A DNA stretch of 64,000 bases from Nectonema munidae (Eukaryota; Nematomorpha; Nectonematoida; Nectonematidae): positions 1 through 64,000 of the forward strand of contig JAUIRK010000165.1 of the NCBI GenBank assembly GCA_030549495.1, read 5' to 3'. The position numbers were made by a program, and so were the translations under genes. Numbering within the stretch: the first letter of the stretch is position 1; the number at the start of each line of letters is the position of its first letter. The notes below the pieces were generated by a model that saw only the letters and a program-made list of their open reading frames with translations, had not been told where the DNA came from and ran no database searches. This document shows, piece after piece, positions 9,776-20,310 of the stretch.

Positions 9776-11940
9776 AGCTTGAATGACAATCGTTGATCAT
9801 CTTTCAAATATGAGTGAAAAATTTTCTGGATAGCAGAAATGATTCTTTTAATAATTGCTTGTTGCATTACCTGTTTCGCTCATTCCCTTTACTTGGTACG
9901 CCATCTTTTTAAAGCCCTTGATGGGGGATTTTAGAAAATTATCAATAGACAACACGTGGAAAAAAACTGTTTAAATTAGACAAGAGAAAAAAGGTATTTT
10001 AATTAAATCGACCACATTTAAAGATTATATTCTACTGGTCGTTTTTCATTAGTTTTCGAAAGCTTTGATGTAAAAAATTTTCATTTATAGACATCTTTTT
10101 ATTGTGTTTAAAAAATGCTTGGCACACATGTTTAACTTGTAAAGGATTGACGTTCTTTCTAATATACCTGTTGTTAATTTGTTGTTTGAATGACACAGCT
10201 TATAGATTATAAAAAATCTGAAAGCTAGCTTGAAGCTAAAAATATTGAGTGTTTTTAAAACACAATAATAATTGGTATCACTAGACAAATCTTAATGGAG
10301 GAGAAATAGAGGAGATTAAACTAGTGACAGCATTTTAACATGTTCACTAGAGTTGTTAATTTGTATCATCTAAAACGCTAAACAAAAAAATATATAAAAA
10401 AACTTTTCTATTTACTTAATTTTATTTTTACAGGAAAATTATTTATTTTCAAAATTTCATGAAAGAAATACTGGTGAATATAAAAGATGGAATGAAGCCT
10501 AATTCATTTCTATTAAAAATGCTACAAACATTTGTAATTAATGACAATCGACAATTAATATTCACCACTCGGCGCTTCTCTAAAGGGTTTGGCTTTACCA
10601 GTGCTTTTGTGAAATTTATTAACTCTTGGAGAGCATGTGCCAGAATGGTGAAATTGAAGTTCGTTATGTATTTTTAATTACCTCTTTGAACATATGCCAC
10701 TACTTATATTTTCAATCTATGAATATGCGCAATATTATCTAGTAGTGAGTTAGTAGTGAAAAAAAGCAAGTGCTCTCGTCTAATATTCGGACGGAAGAAA
10801 AATGGAGTAAGTTAAAAGTCAAAAATCACTTACATATCTCTTTCTTTAATTTAGGCTCTAGCCAACATCAACCAATGCCAAATACACAATGAACGTTATC
10901 ACTATGGCCACAAAATATAATGTATAGGTTTTGCATGTTAGGACAGAAATCGAATACGTCCCAATAGAGCAAAAATTATTCTAAATGACAAACAATCAAG
11001 AAGCACAGATATTTTTAGTATTGAAAAGCCTGTGTTCTCAAATTGAATGGAGATCACATTGCTTCAGATCAAAGAAATAACTATTATGAAAAAAACAGAA
11101 GATTAAGTTTATTGAATTTGTTCATAAATATAAATATAAGCAAATAAACTCTTTGACTGGAATACTTTCGTAGGACCGTGTCATTTGTTATTACACCAAC
11201 GACACAGTAATGGAGTAAAAAGCAAAGATACTTAAACAAGCATTTTATAAGAATATTTGTTCCATCTCCTCCTCAAATTTGCTTTTTGATAACTATTAAA
11301 TCATTAAAACAAAATCTGTGAAAAAATCGTATTACAACTTGATAAATTGGTACATTGTTCCTCAGATAAATTTAGTCATCAATTGAAGATGTTTCTTTCA
11401 ATATTACATACACAGATAAAATTTAAAATTGAAATAAATTTATTACCCTTCTATTGTCAGTAACTGAGATTTGTTGTAATAAATAAATGAAGTTTTATGC
11501 GTTCCTTTTCATACGTATAATTTATTGACACATTGACATTAAATAAAGTCGCAAGAATGTTTTGCTTTTACCAATTGTAATTCCAAGTTGAATATTTGAT
11601 CAACATTCTTGAGATTTTTTTTCATCATTCATATTTCACTACTCTCGCCTCTTACATCATTATATAAGTGATTATGAAGCCAAGACCACTGATAATTTTG
11701 TCCTCACCTTTTCTCATCTCTCTCTCTTTGATCCATCTTTTGCCGAACAGATATTATTGAATAAGATTTTGGCTTCTGATCGTTGATCTGGATATCTTAT
11801 TTTTATTTTACCTAACAATATTGCTCCGTTATATAATCATACTTATTGCTTAAACTCCTGGAATTTTATACTCAATAATTTTTTAATATTCACTCTTAGT
11901 ACTGTCATTTTTCTCATATACTAAAAATTTTAATTATTAT
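9776..11940. other. AT-rich intergenic or intronic DNA, no gene recognised
   Basis: The only point of note is a good acceptor (TTTTATTTTTACAG) at 10421-10434. It precedes two overlapping open frames: a short one ending near 10505 (ENYLFSKFHERNTGEYKRWN) and the 72-codon frame to 10677. I recognise neither. The remainder is low-complexity AT sequence without repeats that I can pair. Confidence 0.4.
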
Positions 11941-11949
11941 TATTTCAAG

Positions 11950-12760
11950 CAACTTGGTTTGAAATGGGAAAATCTAAAAGGATGCACAACTGATTGGGAC
12001 AAAAGCTATATTAGAACGAATGTCTGGTTTTAGAGACCGTGACATGAAAATACCTCCTCATGTGAAATTTATTTATTGTATGCTTTGTTTTGGAAAGTTC
12101 TTCCTGTTGAACTAGTCAGTGTCTTATCAATGGTAGTCAAAATGGTAAAAGGAGTGGTCTCTACAGTAGGTTATTCAAACTTCTGTGTGAAGATATTGTT
12201 GCTGACCATAATGTACTTTTATTACTAATGTGGATTCTTTTCCTGGGAAAATTTCACAAAACTTGTCTATGAGCTTCTTAGATAATTGCTAGAATTTATT
12301 CAACATTCTCACAAACACAAAAGATCTGTCACTTCTTAAAGATAATTCCTTCGTTCTTAAACTTGCTTATTTATTTGATGATCTTACTATGCTAAACAAG
12401 ACTTCAATGAACAGAGATAATAATTTGTTAGTTAATAGGTGCATTTGGTGCAAAGTTGTGAATGTGGGAGAGAAATATTTACTCTAGTACCTTGTCTATG
12501 TTTAGTACCGTAACAGAATTTTAAAATCAAAATCCACAATCTGTAACGAAAACTTCACAAAATTTGCTACAAAACATAGGATGAAATTTGAAGTAGAAAC
12601 TAATCGCTATTTCTTAAACCTCGTGAAGATAAAGTTGCATATCTCAGGATACTTTTACGGCAAATGCTCAGGCTTTGCAGGCTGGGAGAGTTATGCAAGA
12701 GAACCTGTTAAAGTAGCAAGATGATGATAATTCTGCACGTGATGTTTATTTTTAGAAAAG
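11950..12760 (+). pseudogene. hAT transposase fragment, SCAND3/ZBED-type
   Basis: Plus-strand frames encode CTTDGTKAMLERMSGF near 11975, matching the CTDGAxAMxGxxSG block of SCAND3/ZBED5-like hAT transposases. About 330 bases later comes a LAYLFDDLTMLNKTSMN stretch, corresponding to the LAYLxDIFxxLNxLNLxxQG region. The frame is interrupted many times between the two. The copy is clearly older than the related one at 36.5-38 kb. No terminal repeats are evident. Confidence 0.6.
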
Positions 12761-12769
12761 TTTGTGTGA

Positions 12770-13440
12770 TTTTTGTTTTTCGAATCGAAATTCGTACAAA
12801 GAGATTACTGAACATGCTATACGATTATTTTATTAAATTTCTATAAACATGTCTTTGTGAGCATTTTCATTGTTGTTGGTGATCACATCAAAAGATCAAA
12901 ACTCCTAAGCATGATATTTGTTGTACTATCACCATAGTTTTTCTACAAATAATGAGTTTGTTGCAAAAAACAAATGTATCTATCTCATTAGTATTTTTAA
13001 TTATCGCTATCGGTAGATAGATTTATATTTTGCCTATAATTATTATTAAACATTTCCCATTACATTAATTATTAATTCAATAACAAAGTTTTATTCTCAT
13101 TGTCTTTCGTTTTATGCTCAATTCTTAGGAGTACATAAAAATCTTTTACCACTCCAGATCGGTTGTTTATCGTTCAAAATTGTTCTAGAATACATGATAA
13201 AAATATAATTTTATTAATACGTTGATGAATGAATGATATAACAAGTAAGTGTATAGATATATGTATTAAGTAAAATTATAGAAGGTTTGTATAAATATTT
13301 TCAAAAAAAATTAATATTTTTATATTTTTCTAATTTATAACATGGAGATGCTAAAGTTTTAAATAAAAATAATTTGAATTTATATAAGTTTAAGAGTTAT
13401 TTTTTGTTGATATTTAATATATTTTTAAATTATACTTTGA
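12770..13440. other. AT-rich DNA upstream of the TRIAP1 exon
   Basis: No repeat or coding signal is recognised. The last 150 bases before the ATG are over 80 percent A+T; I see no convincing TATA box and cannot place a promoter. Confidence 0.35.
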
Positions 13441-13447
13441 ATTAAAT

Positions 13448-13582
13448 ATGAATAGCATAAGCAAAGAATGTTTTGAATTGAAGAAACAGTATGATAAATG
13501 TTTTAATCATTGGTTCTCTGAAATTTTTTTAAAAGGAATAAGTGATCAAAATGATTGTGAACACATATTTAAAGATTATCAG
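13448..13582 (+). CDS. TRIAP1 / Mdm35 homologue, first coding exon
   Basis: The exon encodes 45 residues beginning [18 protein letters not shown] and continuing [12 protein letters not shown], ending FKDYQ. This lines up along its whole length with TRIAP1 (p53CSV, yeast Mdm35): MNS start, a CX9C pair (Cys8-Cys18), the FNxWFxExFLKG helix, then Cys37, the first Cys of the second CX9C motif. Known function: TRIAP1 folds in the mitochondrial intermembrane space through the disulphides. There it partners PRELI-family proteins that move phosphatidic acid for cardiolipin synthesis, and it restrains apoptosis. The exon ends exactly at a codon boundary with CAG|GTAAAA (donor 13583). The partner Cys should start the next exon, which I could not find in the window. 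No frame damage is seen. This is one of the few clear host exons. Confidence 0.85.
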
Positions 13583-14470
13583 GTAAAAAACGAAATATTT
13601 TGCTTGATATATAATCGGCTCGTACTCAGTATAAGTTTTTTTAGTTTAAAATTTAAATTAGTTTAACGATATAAATGCAACGAGTGTGGGCCCTTCTTTA
13701 AAAAAAGATGAACTCTCTAATAAAATTAATTTTAATATTTCAAAAATCTGTTAATAATAAATTGTATTATAAACTTTGTTTTTTTGCCCCCTAAAATTTT
13801 TATTGCCCCTGACAATAAAAGCTATGTTCTATAAATTCGTTCTAAATTTGAAAGATTATTGAAAAAATATATATATTTTTATCAAGTCAGATAGCTTATT
13901 TATTTTCAGATTTATCATTATTCCATTGACGTGAGTTGACCCTGCCAGCAAGCATATTTGCTCTCATACGTTAATCTTCCAACATTGCTGCACACACCCT
14001 TTCCTTCAGCTACTATAGACGAGGGGCGACCCAGAAAATGACCTTCGCCCCCAATAATTTTCTATAAGTAAAAGTTGCTGCTTGTTTATAAAACATGTAT
14101 GATGATCGCATTATAGAATGTAATGATCATTCGAATACATGATATGTAAGATAAGAGAATAAAAGAAGGAATGTAGACTTTCGAATCAATCAAACATCAT
14201 GCCAAGCTGCTCTGAAATTCCTATCAAACATATTTTACAGACGATGCCTGAGAGCTATATAATAATAATCCATTGTTTCAATATTCACACAATAAGTAAG
14301 CAATGTTTATCACAGTGTCTCCTTGTAGTCTTTTTGAGCAAACACATGATGATCCACTAGATTTTCTCATCTTCTGTCACAGTGATTCTATTTCTCTTTC
14401 TGTCTCCTCTGTTTTTCTCTTACGCTTTCTCTGCTAAAACTCAATCATTCACTCAAGCCCTCTTCTCTCC
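13583..14470 (+). other. Presumed TRIAP1 intron start; transposon scraps
   Basis: The readable frame past 13582 (to 13666) is intron sequence. GCCCCCTAAAATTTTTATTGCCCC near 13785-13810 and CGCCCCCAATAATTTT near 14048 recur in variant form at 16240 and 16929, so small fragments of one repeat family are scattered here. No second TRIAP1 exon is seen. Confidence 0.4.
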
Positions 14471-14474
14471 AGTG

Positions 14475-14525
14475 ACGTACCTAGGCTGGGGCATGAGGGG
14501 ACGTGCCCACACTCTTATGTACCTC
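14475..14525. mobile_element. One end of a hAT-type element
   Basis: CAGTGACGTACCTAGGCTGG followed by a GGGGCATGAGGGG stretch resembles the CAGTGGCGTACCTAGG end of hAT MITEs in many animals. I see no matching inverted end, so only a terminus is claimed. The 97-codon open frame that runs across it (14382-14675) looks accidental. Confidence 0.35.
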
Positions 14526-15014
14526 ATGGTGCCCCATGCATCTTATGCGATATCAGTTTTGAAAATTTCTCCAATGAAAGATCAAGAAAGTATAAATAAT
14601 GTTGCGCAAGTTTTTGTTTTTAAATTGTGCCCTTTCTATCAACTTTTTTTTGGCTACACAACTGCTTTTGTCTAATTTGCATTTAGAGTTAAATTAAAAT
14701 AGTTTTCACGTTACAATTTTATATCGATGAATATTGTTGGACTCGCGCTAAGAATTTTTCAACAAAGGTCATTTAATCTATCACTACGTTTGTTACATTT
14801 TGTAACATTTGAAAACATTTATTCAAATCACTTTTTTTAATAAAATTTGTTGATTATTATAATAAAAATATAATATCGAAACAAAATGTTTCAGTTGTTA
14901 AAAATGTAGTTTATCTATTTATGACAGCTGTCAGAATTTTATTTGTAGACAGAAATATTCAAAAAAAAAACGCAATAATTTTCTTTTCTCGTATACTTTG
15001 ATTTATGTTAGTTT

Positions 15015-15376
15015 GGTCCTCGGACATTTCGCCCAATTATTTTCATAAGACAGTTCGTCCCATGGACAATTCGCCCCATTATTTTCATAAGACAGTTCGT
15101 CCCATGGACAATTCGCGCCATTATTTTCATAAGACATTTTGTTTCATGGACAATTCGCCTCGTTATTTTCATAAGACATTTTGTCTCATGGACAATTCTA
15201 AAAAATTAAGAAATAAATTGATTAATTTGAAATAATTTAATAGAGATAAAATAAACAAGAATATAAAATTTTTTAATAATTTTACCTATATAATAAGCAA
15301 AGATGGATGAAACTAATAGCCTATGAGACAATTTGTCAAGGGGCAAATTATCTATGGGGCGAAATGTCTGTCGACC
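15015..15376. mobile_element. Foldback element with tandem-repeat arm
   Basis: The unit begins GGTCCTCGGACATTTCGCCC and ends GGGGCGAAATGTCTGTCGACC, so the outer 20 bases are imperfect inverted copies. The left arm carries four to five copies of a 42-bp repeat (15019-15200), each with ATGGACAATTCG and TTATTTTCATAAGACA. Flanks GTTAGTTT (15007-15014) and GTTATTTA (15377-15384) resemble an 8-bp target duplication with two mismatches. It has no coding capacity. Because 42 is a multiple of three, the repeat produces a spurious open frame. Related GGACAATTC fragments occur at 58490, 62420 and 63327. Confidence 0.55.
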
Positions 15377-15399
15377 GTTATTTAAATAATTTTTTAATT

Positions 15400-16170
15400 A
15401 TAAGGGCTAGCTACTTAAACGTTGGCTTTTGCTGCTTATAAAAACTTGAAAATATCGAATAAACTCTCATTCTTTATGCCTCCTATTATTTTGAAATTAT
15501 TCTGAGAACAAACGGTTCCATTTTAAAATAGTGAAAATTGCTTTATTAGTTTATTTTGTTTCCTTTCTCTCTTATGTTAATTATGTAGCAAATTTTTTAA
15601 TTTTGAGTGGTGCAGTGGATGTATTTTCATTGACCAGGCACTGATGTACCGCTTATGTCAAACTATGGACAAATTCGTATCGATGAGGAATCGAATCCAG
15701 AGGCTTCCGTGCTATGTCCAGTTGAAGCTCTATAACTTTTTCTGGTAGACTTTTTTTCCTTAAAAAGTTATTATAAAAGCAAATCATTGCAAAATGTTAA
15801 CAGTTATTTTACTTTTTGTAGATTTTTGTAGCTTGTATCAATTTAGCTTTTAAACTATTTTTGAATGATACTGAGTAAAATGAAATAATGCGATCTTAAT
15901 TTTTTGTTTTATTTTTGTTTGCACAATTATAACTTCGTTTTATACCCTTGCTCCTGAATCAATCACATTTTTCATATAAACATCGCAGGGTGTCTAGTAG
16001 ACTCTGTCTTTAGACTACATTCACTCATATAAAACTATCCAACCTTCAGTTATTTGTTTTCTCTATGAATCAAATATCCTTTCATCAATTCCTGTAATGT
16101 GCCTGGTACACTACTTCATTTTTCAAATGAAAAGCCTATTCCACCCCCTAACATTTTTGGATTTTTTTAA
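15400..16170. other. No gene; possible SINE-like A/B boxes
   Basis: At 15609-15620 GGTGCAGTGG resembles a tRNA A-box, and at 15689-15701 GGAATCGAATCC resembles a B-box. The spacing (about 80 bases) is longer than normal and no cloverleaf can be drawn. This is at best a degraded tRNA-derived SINE. The rest shows nothing recognisable. Confidence 0.25.
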
Positions 16171-16187
16171 ACTAGTGTATATTCGAT

Positions 16188-16718
16188 GGTTGTAGGTAAA
16201 AATGCCCCGAGAAAAAATGCCCCCAATTAAAAAGTAGGAAAAAATGCCCCCTAATTTTTGATTTTCAGGATTTTTTTAAATTATATAAATATTTTTATTT
16301 GGTACCGTTTTGAAAAGCTAAATTTCTAAAATTTCTTAATCTATAGGGTTTTTTCTTTATAAAGTTCTTGAAAACAGCAAAGGTGCAGATTTGTGGGAAT
16401 GTGTTCTTAAAATCAGTTAAAATACAAATTATATTTAGAAAGTGTTCTGATACACACAAAGTCCAAAAATATTTGCTGTTTTATAAAAAAAAATTTGTAT
16501 TTAAAAAATTGTCGTATACTGAGTTTTTTAGTTTACAAAAAATCTTTATTTGACATATCTTTTTTTAAAATTTTAATTAATAATTTTTTGAAATTTTTTG
16601 TGTTGGGGCATTTTTTTGGGGGCATTTTTTCCTACTTTTTAATTGGGGCATTTTTTCCTACTTTTTAATTGGGGGCATTTTTTCCTACTTTTTAATTGGG
16701 GGCATTTTTTCTGCGCAC
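16188..16718. mobile_element. Long-inverted-repeat (foldback/MULE-like) element
   Basis: A 531-bp unit is flanked by a perfect 10-bp direct repeat, TATATTCGAT, at 16178-16187 and 16719-16728. Its ends read GGTTGTAGGTAAAAATGCCC on the left and, inverted, GTGCGCAGAAAAAATGCCCC on the right. The right arm has about four copies of a 26-27-bp unit (GGGGGCATTTTTTCC plus TACTTTTTAATT), and the left arm has the same unit inverted at 16201-16255. A 9-11-bp target duplication with long arms made of tandem units is characteristic of Mutator-like or foldback elements. The centre is non-coding. Confidence 0.6.
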
Positions 16719-16969
16719 TATATTCGATATGCAAATTTAATTAAAATATTTTCGCTGGAAGTATAGTATTTAAATTCACCAATTTTGTAAAAAAAAAATA
16801 TAAAGTTGTCTTATAAATTTAAGACTTTAGGTATGCGCTGAATACACTCTATTTTAAAGGATTGCTTGAATATTTTGTCTCCCGTGGTATTTCCAGACCA
16901 CTAATTTTGAAAATTGCAAGAAAAATTTCGCCCCCAATAATTTTAAGGATGTGCGCCTCTGCATCTTTC

Positions 16970-17608
16970 ATTTGGCATAAAAACAGATATTTTATTTAAA
17001 TTTCAAAAATATTTCTGTAGACATTAGACGTAAATCAGGCATTTAAAACCTCTAAATGCAAAAAATGATTTCAGAAATAAAAATTATCATGGTCGAATTG
17101 GTATAAAAACATATATTTCATGTAAAATTAGAAAATAATATTTTGGGATATAGTTTTAAGACATAAACCGCAAATTTGATTGACACTGGCAGTAAAACCT
17201 CTAAATGCGAAAACGGTGTTCAGAAATGAAATTACCATGATCTATTTGCTATAAAAACATATATTACATTTAAAATTTGAGATATATTTGAAAAGGTTTT
17301 CAAACTTAAAACGCATATTTTATTGACGCTTGCAGATATTTTCAAAAAGCAAAAACAGCCCAGAAATGTAACTAGCATGATCGATTTGGTATAAAAACAT
17401 TTATTTCATTGTTAAATTTGAATGAATGTTTTTAGAGACAATTTTTAGAAGTAAACCGCAAATTTGATTAACACTTATCAAATCCTAAATGTGAAAAATG
17501 AGTCCACAAATGAAACCAGCATGGCCGATTTAGTATAAAACATATTTTATGTAAAATTTGAAGGAATGTTTTTGGAGACAATTTTTAGAAGTAAACCGCA
17601 AATTTGAT
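16970..17608. repeat. Satellite-like tandem array, period about 125-150 bp (left part)
   Basis: Four to five diverged units recur, each containing TCCAGAAATGAAACCAGCAT or similar, then GATTTRGTATAAAAACATAT, TATGTAAAATTTGAAGGAAT and GTAAACCGCAAATTTGATT. The marker TATAAAAACATAT falls near 16976, 17101, 17250, 17390 and 17533. The array breaks off at GATTAA|CCCATTAATG and resumes at about 20057. Confidence 0.7.
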
Positions 17609-17861
17609 TAACCCATTAATGCCCAACCATGGAATTAGATAAAAAATCTTAATTCTCTTTTTTGTAATATTACTCATTTGGTGTCAATAGCCAAAATTTC
17701 TTTTGTAAAATTTAATACCGTTTTTAGTTTTTTGACAAACGGGTGTACAAATATGTGCACGCTAGGAAGTTTTCAATCTATCAAATTTAGAAAAGATAAT
17801 GTTATAAAAGCGATAATACAATTTTATTTAATCTTAAACACATTAGCATCATTTCGGCGCT

Positions 17862-19326
17862 GTATAATTGGGATGAGGCGCCCGAGCACAGCGAGCTGGT
17901 CCAGCTCGCCGTGCCTTACAACATGTCAACCATCGTCACCCCCACCGTACCAGCAGATTTCGTCTACATCAACGCCTCTTTGCAAGCCCTCGGATTTGTC
18001 ACTTCGAAGGGCTAGGTGGTTCACCAAGACTGGCATATTGCGGATTTGGAGTTTCTAGCAATAACTCTGGGACATTTCCTCTGGCCCAGCAGAAAGATCT
18101 ACTCCGATTCAATGGTCGCCATAGGCTGTATCCGAAAATTGGGCAGCAAGTCGTTCAAACAAGCCAGGATCCTCCTATGGCTCGAAGCATCCGGTGCCTG
18201 ACAAATGCCCTCCGTAACGCCGTGGAAGACGTCAAGTTGGAGGATGATCATGCGGACAGCCCGTCATGCACGCTCCCAAAGAACCCGATCCACTCCTTGA
18301 AGATTTAGAATTGCACCATTTCCATGGATTGGGTCACCTTCTTTGAAACAATCTGGAGATCCTTCAGAGAAAAACCAAAGATAGAATGGCGAGGTTCTCG
18401 CCTCTGGTGGCCTGAGCACCTATCATCCGCGGACGGAGGGGCAATTGGGCCCCGAAACTCGATGGACTGCACGGGGGAGAGGATCGATTTCTTGATGTTT
18501 ATGCGGATTCCGCATTCGCCTTCCAGAAACCGAGTGAAGGCCGTAGTGATCTTGGTTGTGGATTCCCGATCCTCCCTCAAAATCAAGAAGTCGTCCAGGT
18601 ATAAGATAAAGCGGAATTGGGCACGCTGTTCCACTGGTAGCCTTTCCTTGAAAGTTCCTAGCAGACGTGCCACCACGCTTGGAGGACTGCTGGGCTAAAG
18701 CACGCCCCCATTGGCAACCTGGTGAACTGCCAAATTTTCCCCCTAACTTGATACAAAAGCAGTTTCTCCATTCCTTCTGGATTGTAATGCCATACAACGC
18801 ATCTGTAAGATCGAGACGGGTGGCCCATTTGAATGAGAGCTGAACGTAGCGCAGCTGGAAGGAGGTCGTGAGCTTGATAGCTGGCGTGGCGAAGAGGTCG
18901 CGTGAGAAACCAAAGTCTACCACCAAATGAGTCTTCCCGTTGGCCTTGGGAACCAAGAAGCACGGAGAGACTATTCTAGGGCGAATCGCCTGTTTCAGTA
19001 CGCCAGACTGGACAAGTCTCGGGAGAACCTCCTTTGTAAAGAACGATTTCTGCTCCTTAGGCGGTGCTGAGAACCTGGCGAAGGAGTGGAAGGGGGTTTA
19101 CTTATGAGCCTGGACAAGATTGAAAAATCTCTGGACAAGGATGCTAATTGTGCCCTTGTGTCGTAGGTCAACTCGAGCCCTGAAAAGCGGGGCAGTGACC
19201 TGGAAGGTGGAACCCAGGACGGGGGCCCTGACATGATGCGATGTCAATGATCGACTGGATCTGGTCCTCAGCCGGGTCTGGGCAGGGGTTCTCGTCCGGG
19301 TTAAACGACATCACCTGCGAGAAAAT
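17862..19326. mobile_element. DIRS-like retroelement fossil, GC-rich
   Basis: This block is sharply richer in G+C than everything around it. Minus-strand frames at 18305-18963 carry reverse-transcriptase features: a RFILYLDDFLIL core (YLDD box) and an upstream VVDFGFSRDLF segment. A plus-strand frame at 18016-18201 resembles an RNase H domain (DWHIADLEFLAITLGHFLWP and a YSDSMVAIGCI strand). The spelling of the RT core and the RNase H fits DIRS/Pat-type tyrosine-recombinase retrotransposons better than Ty3 or Copia. The pieces lie in both orientations, so the copy is rearranged and broken. No terminal repeats are identified. The base composition suggests a relatively recent arrival or a different source. 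Confidence 0.55.
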
Positions 19327-19399
19327 GGTTTTCCAAAAAAAATAATTTTTTTTGTTAAAAAATCAATTGCTTCATCATTTTCTTTTTCGATTTTTTTGC

Positions 19400-19594
19400 C
19401 TAGATTATTGAGTCATGTCCATCTTCCCAGATAACATGAACACCATAAGCTTTGACTTCTTTTACTATTCCATACACTTTAGCAGAATTGTGAGACTTTC
19501 CAAAACGATTATAACTCCATCTTTCTTTCAAAGGAACTTTCATATCATCAAAAAGAAAAGCTTTTGCACTAACAAAATTACCTTTACGATACAT
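19400..19594 (-). CDS. Unrecognised short frame with barrel-like pattern
   Basis: The 64-residue frame includes SAKAFLFDDMKVPLKERWSY, then NRFGKSHNSAKVYGIVKEVK and VHVIWEDGHDSII. The alternating G-x-V-x-x-V ... V-x-V-x-W-x-D-G pattern looks like a small beta-barrel (Tudor/chromo-barrel/SH3-like) repeat seen in DNA-associated proteins. After one TAG the same frame stays open for about 26 codons (AKKIEKENDEAIDFLTKK). It sits inside the piggyBac-type insertion just beside the GC-rich fossil. I do not recognise the family and assign no function. It could be a transposon accessory protein remnant or chance. Confidence 0.3.
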   Translation of the reverse strand: MYRKGNFVSAKAFLFDDMKVPLKERWSYNRFGKSHNSAKVYGIVKEVKAYGVHVIWEDGHDSII

Positions 19595-20056
19595 AATATT
19601 ACTAACAACTTGGTATTAAAATCAAGAGCCGCAAGCTACAAAAAATCAGTAAAGTTTTATAAAAGACAACACACATTGAATCATCAATCAACTGATGTAT
19701 ATCAGTGAGTTGTGCACACATGTGTACACCAGGGTGCACCTGGTGTGCACATTTGTGAACAATTAATTTTTCTTTAGAGTGAATGAGAGCAACTTTAATG
19801 CTTAAATTAATTGGGCATTATAATGTGTTATATAGCTCAACATAAATACTAAAAAAAAAGGAAAAAATATTTTTGAAAACCTTTCATTTTATCGAAGCAT
19901 TTCAGCAACTATTTAAACATAAAAACTTTAAAAATTTTTTGAGCCTAAGAGTAACATAAAAGCAAGTATTATATTTATTTTTTTTCTTTTTGTGATAGTG
20001 AAGGAACAGAATAAAAATTAGAAAAACATTTAAAAACTCTTTTGATTTTTTTGAAG

Positions 20057-20310
20057 GCTTTTCAAATCCTAAATGTTTAAAAAATGGGTCCAGAAATGAA
20101 ACCAACATTGCCGATTTAGTATAACATATATATTTTATGTAAAATTTGAAGGAATGTTTTTGGAGACAATTTTTAGAAGTAAACCGCAAATTTGGTTAAC
20201 ACTTATAGGTATTTTCACATTCTAAATCTAAAAAATGAGTCCAGAAATGAAACCAGCATGGCCGATTTAGTATAAAAATATATATTTTATGTAAAATTTG
20301 AAGGAATATT
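20057..20310. repeat. Satellite-like tandem array (right part)
   Basis: Two further units of the roughly 145-bp repeat seen at 16970-17608, with GTCCAGAAATGAAACCARCAT, GCCGATTTAGTATAA and TATGTAAAATTTGAAGGAAT, spaced about 151 bp. The phase at the restart (AAATCCTAAATG) is what should follow the break at 17608, supporting an insertion between the two parts. Confidence 0.7.

Larger units (their letters stand above)
17609..19830. mobile_element. piggyBac-type insertion splitting the satellite array
   Basis: The left boundary reads TTAACCCATTAATGCCCAAC. An inverted, slightly altered copy, TTGGGCATTATAATG, lies at 19812-19826. The same terminus occurs at 56938-56957 next to a true piggyBac transposase, which supports the family call. 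The right TTAA is not clean, and about 230 bases of unexplained DNA lie before the array resumes, so the right boundary is approximate. The interior holds a GC-rich retroelement fossil (17862-19326) and a short conserved-looking frame at 19400-19594. No piggyBac transposase is present, so it would be non-autonomous. Confidence 0.45.

Noticed and set aside
10459-10677. 72-codon frame after a good splice acceptor
   Set aside because: No motif, no donor that fits, and an alternative frame is equally open at its start; not enough to call a gene.
15005-15235. 76-codon open frame with four repeats of a 14-residue unit, tempting as a repeat protein
   Set aside because: The peptide repeat is the direct result of a 42-bp DNA repeat inside a foldback element; 42 is divisible by three, so the frame stays open by chance.
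16970-20310. Repeated units considered as a CRISPR-like array
   Set aside because: Units are about 145 bp, diverged, with no constant spacer, in a eukaryotic genome; this is an ordinary satellite-type array.
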